Source: Cryomorpha sp963741985 (GTDB lineage Bacteria; Bacteroidota; Bacteroidia; Flavobacteriales_D; Cryomorphaceae). From it: DNA of 64,000 nt. Positions 17,577 to 25,643 of this stretch are shown piece after piece; the first letter of the stretch is position 1; every line of letters starts with the position of its first letter. The notes under the pieces were generated by a model. It was not told the origin of the DNA. It saw only the letters and a list, made by a program, of their open reading frames with translations, and did no database searches. The translations under genes and the position numbers were made by a program. Location of the stretch: positions 124,001 through 188,000 of the forward strand of contig CAVUKD010000002.1 of the NCBI GenBank assembly GCA_963741985.1, in the 5' to 3' direction.

Positions 17577-18497
17577 TTGAAAGAAGCTACATTCCCGCAA
17601 ATCAATATTCAATTTTCAGATGAGAGTTTAGTCGCTCTAAATATATGTCTGGGCATTATTATGTTTGGCATTGCCTTAGGAATCGCCCCAACTGATTTCA
17701 ACCAAATTTTAAAAAAACCCAAGAGTGCCACCATTGGCGTATTATCTCAATTTCTATTTCTTCCCTTCTTTACATTCCTGCTGGTATATTTTCTCCGGCC
17801 GAATCCTGCATTGGCGTTGGGAATGATTTTGGTTGCGGCCTGTCCTGGTGGAAATATTTCCAACTTTATCTCTTCTATTTCGGGGGCTAATATTGCTTTA
17901 TCTGTTTCGCTTACCGCTGTGGCTACATTGCTCACTCCCATATTCACTCCCTTAAATTTTGAAATTTGGGCTCATGCCCTTCCGGGAACGGAGACGCTTT
18001 TAAAAAGTTTTGAAATCTCATTTATCGATATCCTCAAAACGGTTTTGCTTCTTTTGATTATTCCTTTGATAGTAGGAATGTGGATGCGCAAAAAGTTTCC
18101 GAAACTGAGCATGAAAATTGAAAAACCTATTCGCATAATAAGTGTGCTCATACTCTTTGGCTTTATTGTTATTGCGTTAAAAAACAATTTCAAAACATTT
18201 GAGCATTACCTCTATTTGGTTTTTATTTTAGTGCTAGTTCACAATGCTATGGCTTTTGCGATTGGCTATTTGGCGGGAAGAATAAGCGGTTTGCCCGAAG
18301 CAGATCGCCGAACTATTTCGATCGAAACGGGCATCCAAAATTCAGGCTTAGGTTTGATTATTATTTTTACTTTTTTTGCCGGCAACGGCGGAATGGCAAT
18401 CGTTGCTGCCTGGTGGGGAATCTGGCATATTGTAGCCGGCATGTTGCTATCCTTTTACTACCGATATCACGACCGGAGCATGGCTCTTATCTCTTAA
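17577..18497 (+). CDS. Bile acid:sodium symporter (BASS) family transporter
   Basis: 306 residues from a TTG at 17577; no ATG exists before the first conserved helix. About nine to ten hydrophobic helices are evident. Family signatures include ACPGGNISNFISSISGAN (substrate/sodium site region) and the second inverted repeat TGIQNSGLGLIIIFTFF. BASS proteins carry organic anions such as bile acids, pantoate or 2-oxo acids with sodium. The substrate is not evident from the sequence. The gene starts 36 bp after the T-run of the structured leader at 17369-17541, so its expression may be controlled by premature termination. It is convergent with the decayed cyclase locus. Confidence 0.85.
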   Translation: MKEATFPQINIQFSDESLVALNICLGIIMFGIALGIAPTDFNQILKKPKSATIGVLSQFLFLPFFTFLLVYFLRPNPALALGMILVAACPGGNISNFISSISGANIALSVSLTAVATLLTPIFTPLNFEIWAHALPGTETLLKSFEISFIDILKTVLLLLIIPLIVGMWMRKKFPKLSMKIEKPIRIISVLILFGFIVIALKNNFKTFEHYLYLVFILVLVHNAMAFAIGYLAGRISGLPEADRRTISIETGIQNSGLGLIIIFTFFAGNGGMAIVAAWWGIWHIVAGMLLSFYYRYHDRSMALIS

Positions 18498-18511
18498 GAC
18501 CGATCTTCCTA

Positions 18512-18561
18512 TTTTTCACTATTCCCTTTTCACTATTCACTATTCTCTATTCACTTTTCAC
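18512..18561. repeat. Short TTCACTATTC-type tandem repeat
   Basis: Imperfect repeats of TTTTCACTATTC between the convergent BASS and cyclase genes, running into the last codons of the latter. Low-complexity sequence; no hairpin is seen. Confidence 0.5.
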
Positions 18562-19440
18562 TGAAACAAAGTACATCTCTATTTCACCTTTGCCTTTGGC
18601 CGCAATTTTACCACGGCTTTCAAAAGCAAATTGTCTATCATTTTTTAAAAGCTCATAAGTCGCGTGGCTGATGTTCACTTTGCCTACCTCGCCCGAACTT
18701 TCCATCCGACTGGCGGTATTCACGGTATCGCCCCAAATATCGTATTGAAATTTCTTTAAGCCTACCACACCTGCCACTACCGGCCCGGTGTGTATACCTA
18801 TCCTGATTTCAAAATACGGAAGTCCGGCTTCTATCTTTCTGGCTTTTCCTTTTTCAACATAGTCCCGCATTTTAAATGCTGCCTTCATTACATCGGTGGC
18901 ATGTGTTTGATTCGGGGTGGGTATCCCACCGGCAGCCATGTATGCATCTCCAATGGTCTTGATCTTTTCAATGTTGTGTTCTTCCATAATGGTATCAAAC
19001 TCTGAAAAACACATGTTAAGATCTTTCAAAAGTGCTCTGGGAGTCAAGATTTCTGCCATAGCCGTAAACCCTTTAAAGTCGGTAAAGATTACCGTGACCT
19101 GCTCGATCAGTTTGGCTTCTGTAATGCCTTTGAGCTTGAGTTCCTCCGCTACCACTTCATGCAGAATGTTCAAAAGCAATTCGTCACTTTTGTTTCTTTG
19201 AAATTCTACTTCTTCTTTCTCTTTTTCAATTTCATCTTTCTGCTCGCGAAGTTCAATATGGTTACCGGGCAAGCCTTCTTTTTCGGTATAGATTGTAATA
19301 GAATCTTTCGTGTACTTGACGATACCTCCCCCTTGTGTTCCAAACCAAATATTTCCGGACTTATCCTCTAGCATGGCAAGGATCCGCGCTCCGGAAAACC
19401 CGTCTTTCCGGGTGAAATATGTAAAGAATTCACCAATCAT
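18547..19440 (-). CDS. Class III adenylate/guanylate cyclase, 3' segment of a broken propeller-cyclase gene
   Basis: 297 residues. Residues 1-58 are one and a half two-component-regulator propeller repeats (LEDKSGNIWFGTQGGGIVKY). They join abruptly to a coiled coil (about 62-90) and a complete class III catalytic domain (about 105-295). Metal-binding Asp are in IFTDFKGF and GDAYMAAGG, the base-binding Lys in KTIGDAYM and Asp in DIWGDTVN, and the transition-state Asn/Arg in VNTASRMES, a set that suggests cyclic AMP synthesis. The frame starts inside a propeller repeat and overlaps the preceding segment by 11 bp, so it is a piece of a longer gene shifted out of frame. The expected remaining repeats and membrane helix are missing. 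The cyclase could still be made by reinitiation, but a soluble orphan product is doubtful. Confidence 0.7.
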   Translation of the reverse strand: MIGEFFTYFTRKDGFSGARILAMLEDKSGNIWFGTQGGGIVKYTKDSITIYTEKEGLPGNHIELREQKDEIEKEKEEVEFQRNKSDELLLNILHEVVAEELKLKGITEAKLIEQVTVIFTDFKGFTAMAEILTPRALLKDLNMCFSEFDTIMEEHNIEKIKTIGDAYMAAGGIPTPNQTHATDVMKAAFKMRDYVEKGKARKIEAGLPYFEIRIGIHTGPVVAGVVGLKKFQYDIWGDTVNTASRMESSGEVGKVNISHATYELLKNDRQFAFESRGKIAAKGKGEIEMYFVSVKSE

Positions 19441-19905
19441 AGCGTATCAGTCCTACACTATAAGAACCGAACCAAAGATTTCCTTTTCTGTCTTCCAATA
19501 TAGAGGAAACCATACTAAAGTTTAAGCCGGCTGTATGGCTAAAATTCATGAAATATTCTCCGTCATACCGACTCATCCCCTGATCGGTACCAAACCAAAG
19601 ATTTCCCTTTTTATCCTCGAAGATAGTCTGGACGTATGACCCACCCAAACCCTGCTCCACATCGAGGTACTGCAGATTAATGCGGGTTCCTTCTTTATAT
19701 CTCAGGGGCTTCGCTTTTTGGAGTTCAGGTTGAATTATGGGAATCGTATTGCCATGTGTAGGCATCGCAACACCCGTTTTCAGGGTGTCTCCAAAACTGT
19801 TCACTATATAGTGAGAAGTGTCTCCCGGGGCAATATCTTCAAGAATAACCGTAGTTAAACTGTCCTTGTTTACGGGTATTACCGGTAAGTCATCGGGGAT
19901 AATGT
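19430..19905 (-). pseudogene. Middle segment of the broken propeller-cyclase gene
   Basis: Second frame of the same locus. It is open from about 19905 (PQNVHIIPDDLPVIPVN) and has a GTG at 19804. It holds two propeller repeats (FEDKKGNLWFGTDQGMSRYD and LEDRKGNLWFGSYSVGLIRYD) and stops at 19430. The next repeat continues directly in the other frame after YD, so one base has probably been lost or gained at about 19435-19440. Two-component-regulator propellers normally come in 10-14 repeats forming sensor blades; only about three survive here. Confidence 0.65.
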
Positions 19906-20219
19906 GTACATTTTGAGGAAATATTAAAACTGTCGGTTTTGGCGTTTAAGGGAACCGATTTTGCAATGGCTGCACTATCAGGATCTATTCTCTTCCCTTG
20001 AATTTTAAGCGGTACGCCTGTGCGAATGGTATCGCCGGTTCTGTTAATTAAAAGCGCTATGCTGTCGCCGGTTACGGTGTTGTACTTGTAGCCTCCTTCC
20101 GTGTTTAATTTTACCCTTGTGGGTCCTGTATATCGTGTGGCAACCGTATCGCTTTCTTTCTTTTGGTCGCATGCTCCGAGAAACAAAAGAACGATTAGAT
20201 ATTTCGATAGTGATTTCAA
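19890..20219 (-). pseudogene. 5' segment (lipoprotein signal) of the broken propeller-cyclase gene
   Basis: 109 residues from a TTG at 20219: MKSLSKYLIVLLFLGACDQKK, with a good lipobox (LGAC, Cys 17). The segment has repeated phrases (NTVTGDSIALLINRTGD, DTIRTGVPLKIQG) that also appear in the next frame (SFGDTLKTGVAMP). The frame ends in CTHYPR after slipping out of register near 19900-19950; the continuation in the +1 frame reads FPQNVHIIPDD. The whole locus, 20219 down to 18547, would encode a surface-anchored sensor fused to a cyclase if unbroken. Confidence 0.6.
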
Positions 20220-20494
20220 GGTACTGTTGGTTACGGGTATGGCATACCACCATAGAATAAGCGCGGTTTTGGCACTAAGTTACTCAAATATAGGAAATAA
20301 GCACTCCTTTATACAGCGTAGTGTCTTTTATACTATAATACGTATAGAGTCATTTGTACTTTTGATTCTCAAGGGACTCCTGCTTTTACTTACTCCTGCA
20401 TGGTTAAGAATTTAGGAGAAGCATTCTAGTCACAACCACATTCGAATTCCAACTTAATAACCATCTACTGGTATAGCGATTTACCAGACCCACA

Positions 20495-20872
20495 TCACCC
20501 GGTAGTAAAAAGATCGTCTCCATACTCTTCCATAATTACCAATTCCACTTTATCCCCACCGGGGTCGAGATACCCCTGATCATAGCAGAATTTGTAGGTA
20601 TCTCCCGATTCGGTGCAATGGGTTGCTGTATAAAACGCAAAATCAAAACCTTTTCTGGCAAGCTCTGCCACCCCAACTTCTTTAATATCCGATGAATAAT
20701 ATTCACTAAGAATTTTTCGATTCCTCCTCAAAATAGCATTGATACGTCTTACAAAGCTGCTTTGATATCCGTTTTCTTTATTGTTATACGAACTGCGGCA
20801 TTGATCCGAACAAAATTTCGCATCTGATCGACCAATAAATTTATCACCGCATTCTTTACAGAATTTTTCCAT
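20495..20872 (-). CDS. Small Cys-rich zinc-ribbon protein conserved in Bacteroidota
   Basis: 125 residues from the ATG at 20872 (the frame is open from 20929, but the extra 19 residues lack homology). It begins MEKFCKECGDKFIGRSDAKF and continues CSDQCRSSYNN, a four-Cys zinc knuckle (CxxC-x13-CxxxC). A basic helix follows (RRINAILRRNRKILSEYY), then a small globular part (VAELARKGFDFAFYTATH). I recall this layout as a widespread Bacteroidota protein of unknown function. Nucleic-acid binding is a reasonable but unproven guess. Confidence 0.75.
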   Translation of the reverse strand: MEKFCKECGDKFIGRSDAKFCSDQCRSSYNNKENGYQSSFVRRINAILRRNRKILSEYYSSDIKEVGVAELARKGFDFAFYTATHCTESGDTYKFCYDQGYLDPGGDKVELVIMEEYGDDLFTTG

Positions 20873-20958
20873 GCCCCAAAATGGATTTGAATGGAGAAAT
20901 ATAGTTATAAAATTGCAAAATCCGTTCAAATGGCTTTCGTCAAATATGTAAATACTCG

Positions 20959-20966
20959 TATATTTG
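20959..20966 (+). promoter_or_regulatory. -7 box TATATTTG upstream of the 35-residue peptide gene
   Basis: Exact TAnnTTTG match 22 bp before the ATG at 20989. A TTTCG at 20935 is only a weak -33 candidate. Confidence 0.5.
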
Positions 20967-20988
20967 TCCCAAGAAATAGATAATTATT

Positions 20989-21096
20989 ATGCTCGAAAAG
21001 AAAGACAAAAGTTTAGAACCTCAAATTGCGGGACCGGTACTTGTCGCCCTTATCATTTTGGCGCTCAGTGTTTTATTGATATGGATGGCTAAATAA
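20989..21096 (+). CDS. 35-residue single-span membrane peptide
   Basis: ATG at 20989 to TAA at 21096, too short for most gene callers. The peptide starts MLEKKDKSLEPQIAGP and ends in one strongly hydrophobic helix (VLVALIILALSVLLIW) plus MAK. A -7 box sits at the proper distance. The charged head, a Pro hinge and one helix fit a small inner-membrane protein that might regulate a larger partner. It lies between the divergent zinc-ribbon gene and the convergent ung gene and ends 8 bp before the ung stop region. No family is recognised. Confidence 0.55.
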   Translation: MLEKKDKSLEPQIAGPVLVALIILALSVLLIWMAK

Positions 21097-21103
21097 TGCT
21101 ATC

Positions 21104-21775
21104 CTACCACACTATGGGATCTTGATTGTGTGAAACCAAATATTCATTGGTTTTCTTAAAATGTTGGTTTCCAAAAAATCCGCGATATGCCGAAAGAGGC
21201 GATGGATGGGATGACTTCAAAATCAAATTTTTATCTTTATTAATTTGATTTCCCTTCTTTTGCGCGTAAGCGCCCCAGAGCATATACACTACCCCTTCTT
21301 TTTTCTCATTTAGGGTTTTGATCACGGCATCCGTGAATTGTTCCCACCCTTTGTTTTGATGGGATCCTGCTTCATTAGCCTTCACAGTCAACGTGGCGTT
21401 CAAAAGTAGAACGCCCTGCTTTGCCCAGGGTTCCAGATTCCCATCGGCAACTTTAATATGCGAATAATCTGCGCGTATTTCTTTGAAAATATTTGTCAGC
21501 GACGGTGGAATTTTCACACCGCTATTTACAGAAAAGCAGAGCCCATTGGCCTGCCCCGGTCCATGGTAAGGGTCTTGGCCCAAAATCACTACCCGCACGC
21601 TAGAAAGGGGAGTGTAATTTAGTGCTTTAAAAATATTCTTGCCAGTTGGAAAAACGGTGTTCTGCTCGTATTCGCGGTGTAGAAACAAACGCAACTCATT
21701 GAAATAATCTTTGAAAAACTCGTCTTGGAGAGCCGCTTTCCACTCCGCATTCATTTCAACTTCTGTTGCTACCAT
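21104..21775 (-). CDS. ung: Uracil-DNA glycosylase, family 1
   Basis: 223 residues from the ATG at 21775, which shares one base with the stop of the upstream helicase (TAATG). The frame is open to 21841, but only this start gives a normal UNG length. Motifs: GQDPYHGPGQANGLCFSV (catalytic Asp in the water-activating loop), LLLNATLTV (uracil-binding Asn) and SSHPSPLSAYRG (minor-groove Ser-Pro loop with catalytic His). It removes uracil from DNA to start base excision repair. The overlap implies translational coupling with the helicase. Confidence 0.97.
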   Translation of the reverse strand: MVATEVEMNAEWKAALQDEFFKDYFNELRLFLHREYEQNTVFPTGKNIFKALNYTPLSSVRVVILGQDPYHGPGQANGLCFSVNSGVKIPPSLTNIFKEIRADYSHIKVADGNLEPWAKQGVLLLNATLTVKANEAGSHQNKGWEQFTDAVIKTLNEKKEGVVYMLWGAYAQKKGNQINKDKNLILKSSHPSPLSAYRGFFGNQHFKKTNEYLVSHNQDPIVW

Positions 21776-23298
21776 TACATCATTTGTTGGCGAATTTCGT
21801 TCCGCAATTTTCGAACATAAGTCTCGATCAACCATAGACAATAACTGTCAGTGGCATTGTGCAGGCAATGGCAATATATCCGTAGTCGATATTCTATTTC
21901 TTCCGCGAGCAAGTCTATAATTTCAAGGGCATCGTAGTAATCATCCGTATTATTAAAAATCTGACGGGCATGGTTGTACATGCTTTCGTCTATAGCTTTC
22001 TTGGGACGCTCTCCTCTGGCTGTCATATTATTATAAACAGCCTTCATATCGAAATCGTCTTTTTCCGGATCGTATTTCGTCAACTTTGCCTTCAAATCGA
22101 GTGATCGCTCATAATTATAATCAATCAGCAGATTTTCATCACGCTCCTGAATTCTTTCAAAATATTTTTCGGGATATTTAAAAATCTCTTCCCAATTGAT
22201 AAAATCCTGCCACAGCCCCAGTCGCTGTACGTTATTACCTAAATCGATAATTACAAATTTTCCTTTGGTGGCCGTAATTCGGGAGCCGCGACCAATCATT
22301 TGGTGGTAAAGTGTCAAAGATCGTGTAGCCCGATTGAGGATAATCGCTTCTACCGAAGGTTCATCAAAACCGGTGGTAAGAATCCCTACCGAAGTTAGAA
22401 TTGCTCCCGGAGTGGTTCGGAACCATTCGAGCGTATCGTACCGATCCTTTGGACTGAAAGTACTGTCGAGGTGCTTGATAGTATATCCGGCATTTTTAAA
22501 TAGCTCGAATACGCGGATCGAGGTCGCAATACCACTATTAAAAATAAGTGTCTTCTTCCCTCTGGCCCTTTCATCGAATGCGGCTAACAATCTATCCTGC
22601 ATGCTGTAAAGACTGTAAAGTCGGTCGAGTGAACTGACGGTATAATCTCCATCAGACCCTACCTTAAGCGAACGAAGATTTACATTAAAGGTATAGGTTG
22701 TAGCGCGACTCAAATACCCATCTTCTATCAAATCGGCTATTCCATGACCAATAATCAGCTCTCCATAATTTTCATTAAGCGGCAAATTACGGTTCGAACT
22801 CAGCGGGGTAGCCGTAACTCCCAGCATATTCGCATTTTCAAAAAACTTAAAAAGCTTGCGGAATGAATTATAATGCGCCTCATCAATAATTACCAGTCCG
22901 ATATTTCGGAGATAGTTCTCATTTTCAGTTAGCCGATTATTCAGCGTCTCGACCATCGCAACATAGCAATCAAAGTCTTCGCGATCATGCAATTCTTTGA
23001 CATCCCTGTCAATGATTTTATTTTTCACTTCGATTTCGCTCAAAGCTTTGGAAGTTTGAGCACAGAGTTCCACCCGATGTGTTAGAATCAATACTTTTTG
23101 ATTGCGTTGCGCGATAAATTGACGGGCAATTTCTGAGAAAATCACCGTTTTTCCACCACCTGTAGGCAATTGGAAAAGGATATTAACCTTCCCTTCTATC
23201 TTATCGAGCTTTTCAAAAATTTGTTCTATCGCCTCTTCCTGGTATGGATAGAGCTCTTTGTACGATTCCTCTATGCTTGTTGATGCTTTACTTTCCAT
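21775..23298 (-). CDS. DEAD/DEAH-box helicase (ResIII/SSL2-like)
   Basis: 507 residues. Superfamily 2 motifs are clear: I QLPTGGGKTVIF (near residue 45), II IIDEAHYNSF (DEAH), III GVTATPLSS, V LTTGFDEPSVEAII and VI QMIGRGSRI. After the helicase core (about 15-390) comes a C-terminal region rich in acidic and aromatic residues, without a known domain. It belongs to the restriction-type-III/XPB-like group common next to repair genes in Bacteroidota. The 1-bp overlap with ung supports a DNA repair role, as an inference from context. A -7 box precedes it at 23309. Confidence 0.88.
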   Translation of the reverse strand: MESKASTSIEESYKELYPYQEEAIEQIFEKLDKIEGKVNILFQLPTGGGKTVIFSEIARQFIAQRNQKVLILTHRVELCAQTSKALSEIEVKNKIIDRDVKELHDREDFDCYVAMVETLNNRLTENENYLRNIGLVIIDEAHYNSFRKLFKFFENANMLGVTATPLSSNRNLPLNENYGELIIGHGIADLIEDGYLSRATTYTFNVNLRSLKVGSDGDYTVSSLDRLYSLYSMQDRLLAAFDERARGKKTLIFNSGIATSIRVFELFKNAGYTIKHLDSTFSPKDRYDTLEWFRTTPGAILTSVGILTTGFDEPSVEAIILNRATRSLTLYHQMIGRGSRITATKGKFVIIDLGNNVQRLGLWQDFINWEEIFKYPEKYFERIQERDENLLIDYNYERSLDLKAKLTKYDPEKDDFDMKAVYNNMTARGERPKKAIDESMYNHARQIFNNTDDYYDALEIIDLLAEEIEYRLRIYCHCLHNATDSYCLWLIETYVRKLRNEIRQQMM

Positions 23299-23308
23299 AA
23301 AAACGGCA

Positions 23309-23316
23309 CAAAGTTA
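23309..23316 (-). promoter_or_regulatory. -7 box TAACTTTG for the helicase-ung operon
   Basis: Reverse-strand TAACTTTG fits TAnnTTTG and lies 10 bp before the ATG at 23298, giving a very short 5' leader. Confidence 0.5.
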
Positions 23317-23450
23317 GCGGAAATAGGCGGTATATCGAAAATAGATTTGAACTTGTATGTGTTTCTTTGTTAAGAAGAGTGGAATTATGCAGAATTTCAT
23401 GAAACTTATACCACATTACCAATCATTTATACTTATACTGAATGAATCGA

Positions 23451-24032
23451 TCAACTATGGATTTTAGAAATCGGACTTGCCGTTCTATCGGGTTGGTATC
23501 TCTGCATTTTTTTAAACAAACCCTCAATCGTATCCGAAACCAATATGAAATCGGCATAGGCTTGCTTGAGTAGACCCTGTTGAGTCATAGAATTTATAAA
23601 TCTGAGAAAATGATCGTAATAACCAGCCGTGTTAAGAATACCAATCGGCTTAAAGTGTAATCCAAGCTGAGCCCACGTAAGCATTTCCATTAATTCTTCA
23701 AGCGTTCCAAATCCTCCGGGAAGCGCAATTATCCCTTCGCTTAGCTCGTGCATTAAGAGTTTTCGTTCGTGCATAGATTCGACCATTCTTAACTCGGTAA
23801 GATTAGAATGCGCTATTTCACGACTTTGCATAAACCGCGGTAAAACTCCGCGAACTATCCCTCCATTTTCCAATCCTCCATTTGCCAAAGCGCCCATCAA
23901 ACCGAGGTGAGAACCTCCAAAAATGATTTCAATATTTTTTCCAGCCAAAAATTTACCCACGCCATAAGCCGATTCTTGATAGACAGGATTGACACCCGGA
24001 CTTGACGCACAAAAAACTACGATACTCTTCAT
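23451..24032 (-). CDS. LOG family (TIGR00730) Rossmann-fold nucleoside phosphoribohydrolase
   Basis: 193 residues, full family length. The signature is complete: FGGSHLGLMGALANGGLENG (dinucleotide-like loop) and ALPGGFGTLEELMEMLTWAQ, equal to the PGGxGTxxE motif. RKLLMHELSEG supplies the conserved Arg. LOG proteins cleave nucleoside 5'-monophosphates, including cytokinin precursors, to base and ribose 5-phosphate. It lies 12 bp downstream of the large membrane protein gene on the same strand, so both may be cotranscribed. Confidence 0.9.
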   Translation of the reverse strand: MKSIVVFCASSPGVNPVYQESAYGVGKFLAGKNIEIIFGGSHLGLMGALANGGLENGGIVRGVLPRFMQSREIAHSNLTELRMVESMHERKLLMHELSEGIIALPGGFGTLEELMEMLTWAQLGLHFKPIGILNTAGYYDHFLRFINSMTQQGLLKQAYADFILVSDTIEGLFKKMQRYQPDRTASPISKIHS

Positions 24033-24044
24033 TTCCTTGATTTT

Positions 24045-25523
24045 CTAATTTGAATTATTCAGCGTGCTCCTATTCTCAATGAACCAATGCAAAGCGAACA
24101 AAGTCACCAAAACCATCGGAATTAAAACAGGTGCAGAATACCGCTCCTCAATACCGCGTTGGACCATGCAAAGGTAACCAAGATAGAGTAAAATCGGTAC
24201 TCCGAGCATTTGAATTTGCCGGTTCCGGACAAAGAGAAGAACTGCAAGAGGGAAAATCATAAAAGTACCACAATAGACGAAAAAGGAGAAAAACCGAAAA
24301 ATTTTCATCAGAATCGCCCCCCGTAAGGGACGCTGAAACATATATAGAGAAAGATTGCTGTGACCAGCCAGTCGCCAATAAACCTCCATCGGCACCACCA
24401 TATTCGAATAAAAAAAATGGTGACTCACGTATTCGGTACGGTAAGCCTGAAAATCGGCACTCAGACGGGTTTCCTCCATAGTGATACCCGGCATCGGTTG
24501 CCCATCTTTAAAATAAGTGGCCTGCCGCTCCAAAATATGGTAGTAATGTACATATGAATTTCTTAAATTTTTCCGCCCTATTTCCTCTACCACCTCGATA
24601 TCCATGTCTTTTAGGATATTATCGATTGTGGTATTTGGGGGGCTTCCGTCAAGTGCATCTTGCCACAGTGCCGTCATTCCACGATGAAAATCAACTCCTT
24701 TCTGCCCCCAACTTTTATGAAAATTCCAAATATCGCTGTGAATCGGTCGGTACAAATCATTGCTGTCGGAATGATAAATGGGATGTATGCCTATCCACTT
24801 TTCTGTTTTCGCGGAAGCCCAAACCTGCCAGAGAAGCAACGGAATAAATGCCAAGATTAGGGTAAAATATGAAGTCGTTTTCTTAGGGAGACTGTTACCT
24901 TTGAAAAGTAAAACGACCGGAGCTACCATCCATACAAGCATAGCAGGACGAACGAGTATGAGCACACTTAAATATAAAATGGCCTTCAACCATTCAGACA
25001 TTGAACCTTCCTGAGCTTTCAAAAGCCTGTATAAAAACAATACAACGAGTGCCGGCGTGACTCCCTCGGTGAGTGAATAGGATAAAAATCCCGAAAACGT
25101 GGGCATGACGGCTATAAATAAAGCCGAGATAAATCCCCACTTCGGGGGAATATTCAGGATATCTGTTATTTGTGGGATTCTCGAAACAGCAAAAGCAAAT
25201 AGCAAAAATTGAAAAGCCATTAGAAAGATCAACGCCGTCTTTTCTGAGGTAAATACCCTGAATACCAAATATATAAACCCATATCCCGGACTGCGGGTAG
25301 TAAATGCTGCATCGCCCACGGCATTGCTTTTCCAGCCCTTCCCTTCGAGAAAATTCTTTACAGGTGCAATGTATGATGCATCATCCGAGGTTTTTACGGT
25401 CACGCCATCCCGCAATATTTCCGGTGCTGCATCCAATAGAAACGAGCGATTAGTAAGGTGTACAGTGCTCACCGAGATCAGTGCCACAAAAATGATGAGT
25501 ATCTGAAAATTTCTTTTGACCAT
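24045..25523 (-). CDS. Multi-pass membrane protein, putative GT-C type glycosyltransferase
   Basis: 492 residues with about ten to eleven membrane helices. After the first helix comes an acidic loop DDASYIAPVKNFLEGKGW and then TRSPGYGFIYLVF, which recall the Asp-containing first periplasmic loop and RxPxYP-like segment of GT-C transferases of the ArnT/PMT type. A second large soluble loop (about residues 235-365) carries no recognised domain. The remaining helices are plain. Donor would be a polyprenyl-phosphate sugar if the call is right. The evidence is fold-like rather than motif-exact, so an unknown membrane protein remains possible. Confidence 0.5.
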   Translation of the reverse strand: MVKRNFQILIIFVALISVSTVHLTNRSFLLDAAPEILRDGVTVKTSDDASYIAPVKNFLEGKGWKSNAVGDAAFTTRSPGYGFIYLVFRVFTSEKTALIFLMAFQFLLFAFAVSRIPQITDILNIPPKWGFISALFIAVMPTFSGFLSYSLTEGVTPALVVLFLYRLLKAQEGSMSEWLKAILYLSVLILVRPAMLVWMVAPVVLLFKGNSLPKKTTSYFTLILAFIPLLLWQVWASAKTEKWIGIHPIYHSDSNDLYRPIHSDIWNFHKSWGQKGVDFHRGMTALWQDALDGSPPNTTIDNILKDMDIEVVEEIGRKNLRNSYVHYYHILERQATYFKDGQPMPGITMEETRLSADFQAYRTEYVSHHFFYSNMVVPMEVYWRLAGHSNLSLYMFQRPLRGAILMKIFRFFSFFVYCGTFMIFPLAVLLFVRNRQIQMLGVPILLYLGYLCMVQRGIEERYSAPVLIPMVLVTLFALHWFIENRSTLNNSN

Positions 25524-25600
25524 ATTCCGGTGCTACAAACATAGTTTACTCAATCCAATCAATTCGTATTCTTTGGGTGTATCTATCTAAACCAAAAGCC

Positions 25601-25608
25601 TACTTTTG
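25601..25608 (+). promoter_or_regulatory. -7 box TACTTTTG for tamB-tamL
   Basis: Exact TAnnTTTG match 35 bp before the tamB ATG at 25644. A TTTG at 25572 is 25 bp upstream, slightly long for a -33 element. Confidence 0.5.
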
Positions 25609-25643
25609 AGTTTATATTAAATTCAGGAATCGTCAAGATTTTT

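Noticed and set aside
17326..17580. 84-residue open frame over the structured leader
   Set aside because: It crosses hairpins and the terminator and resembles no family; a leader peptide cannot be excluded but lacks support.
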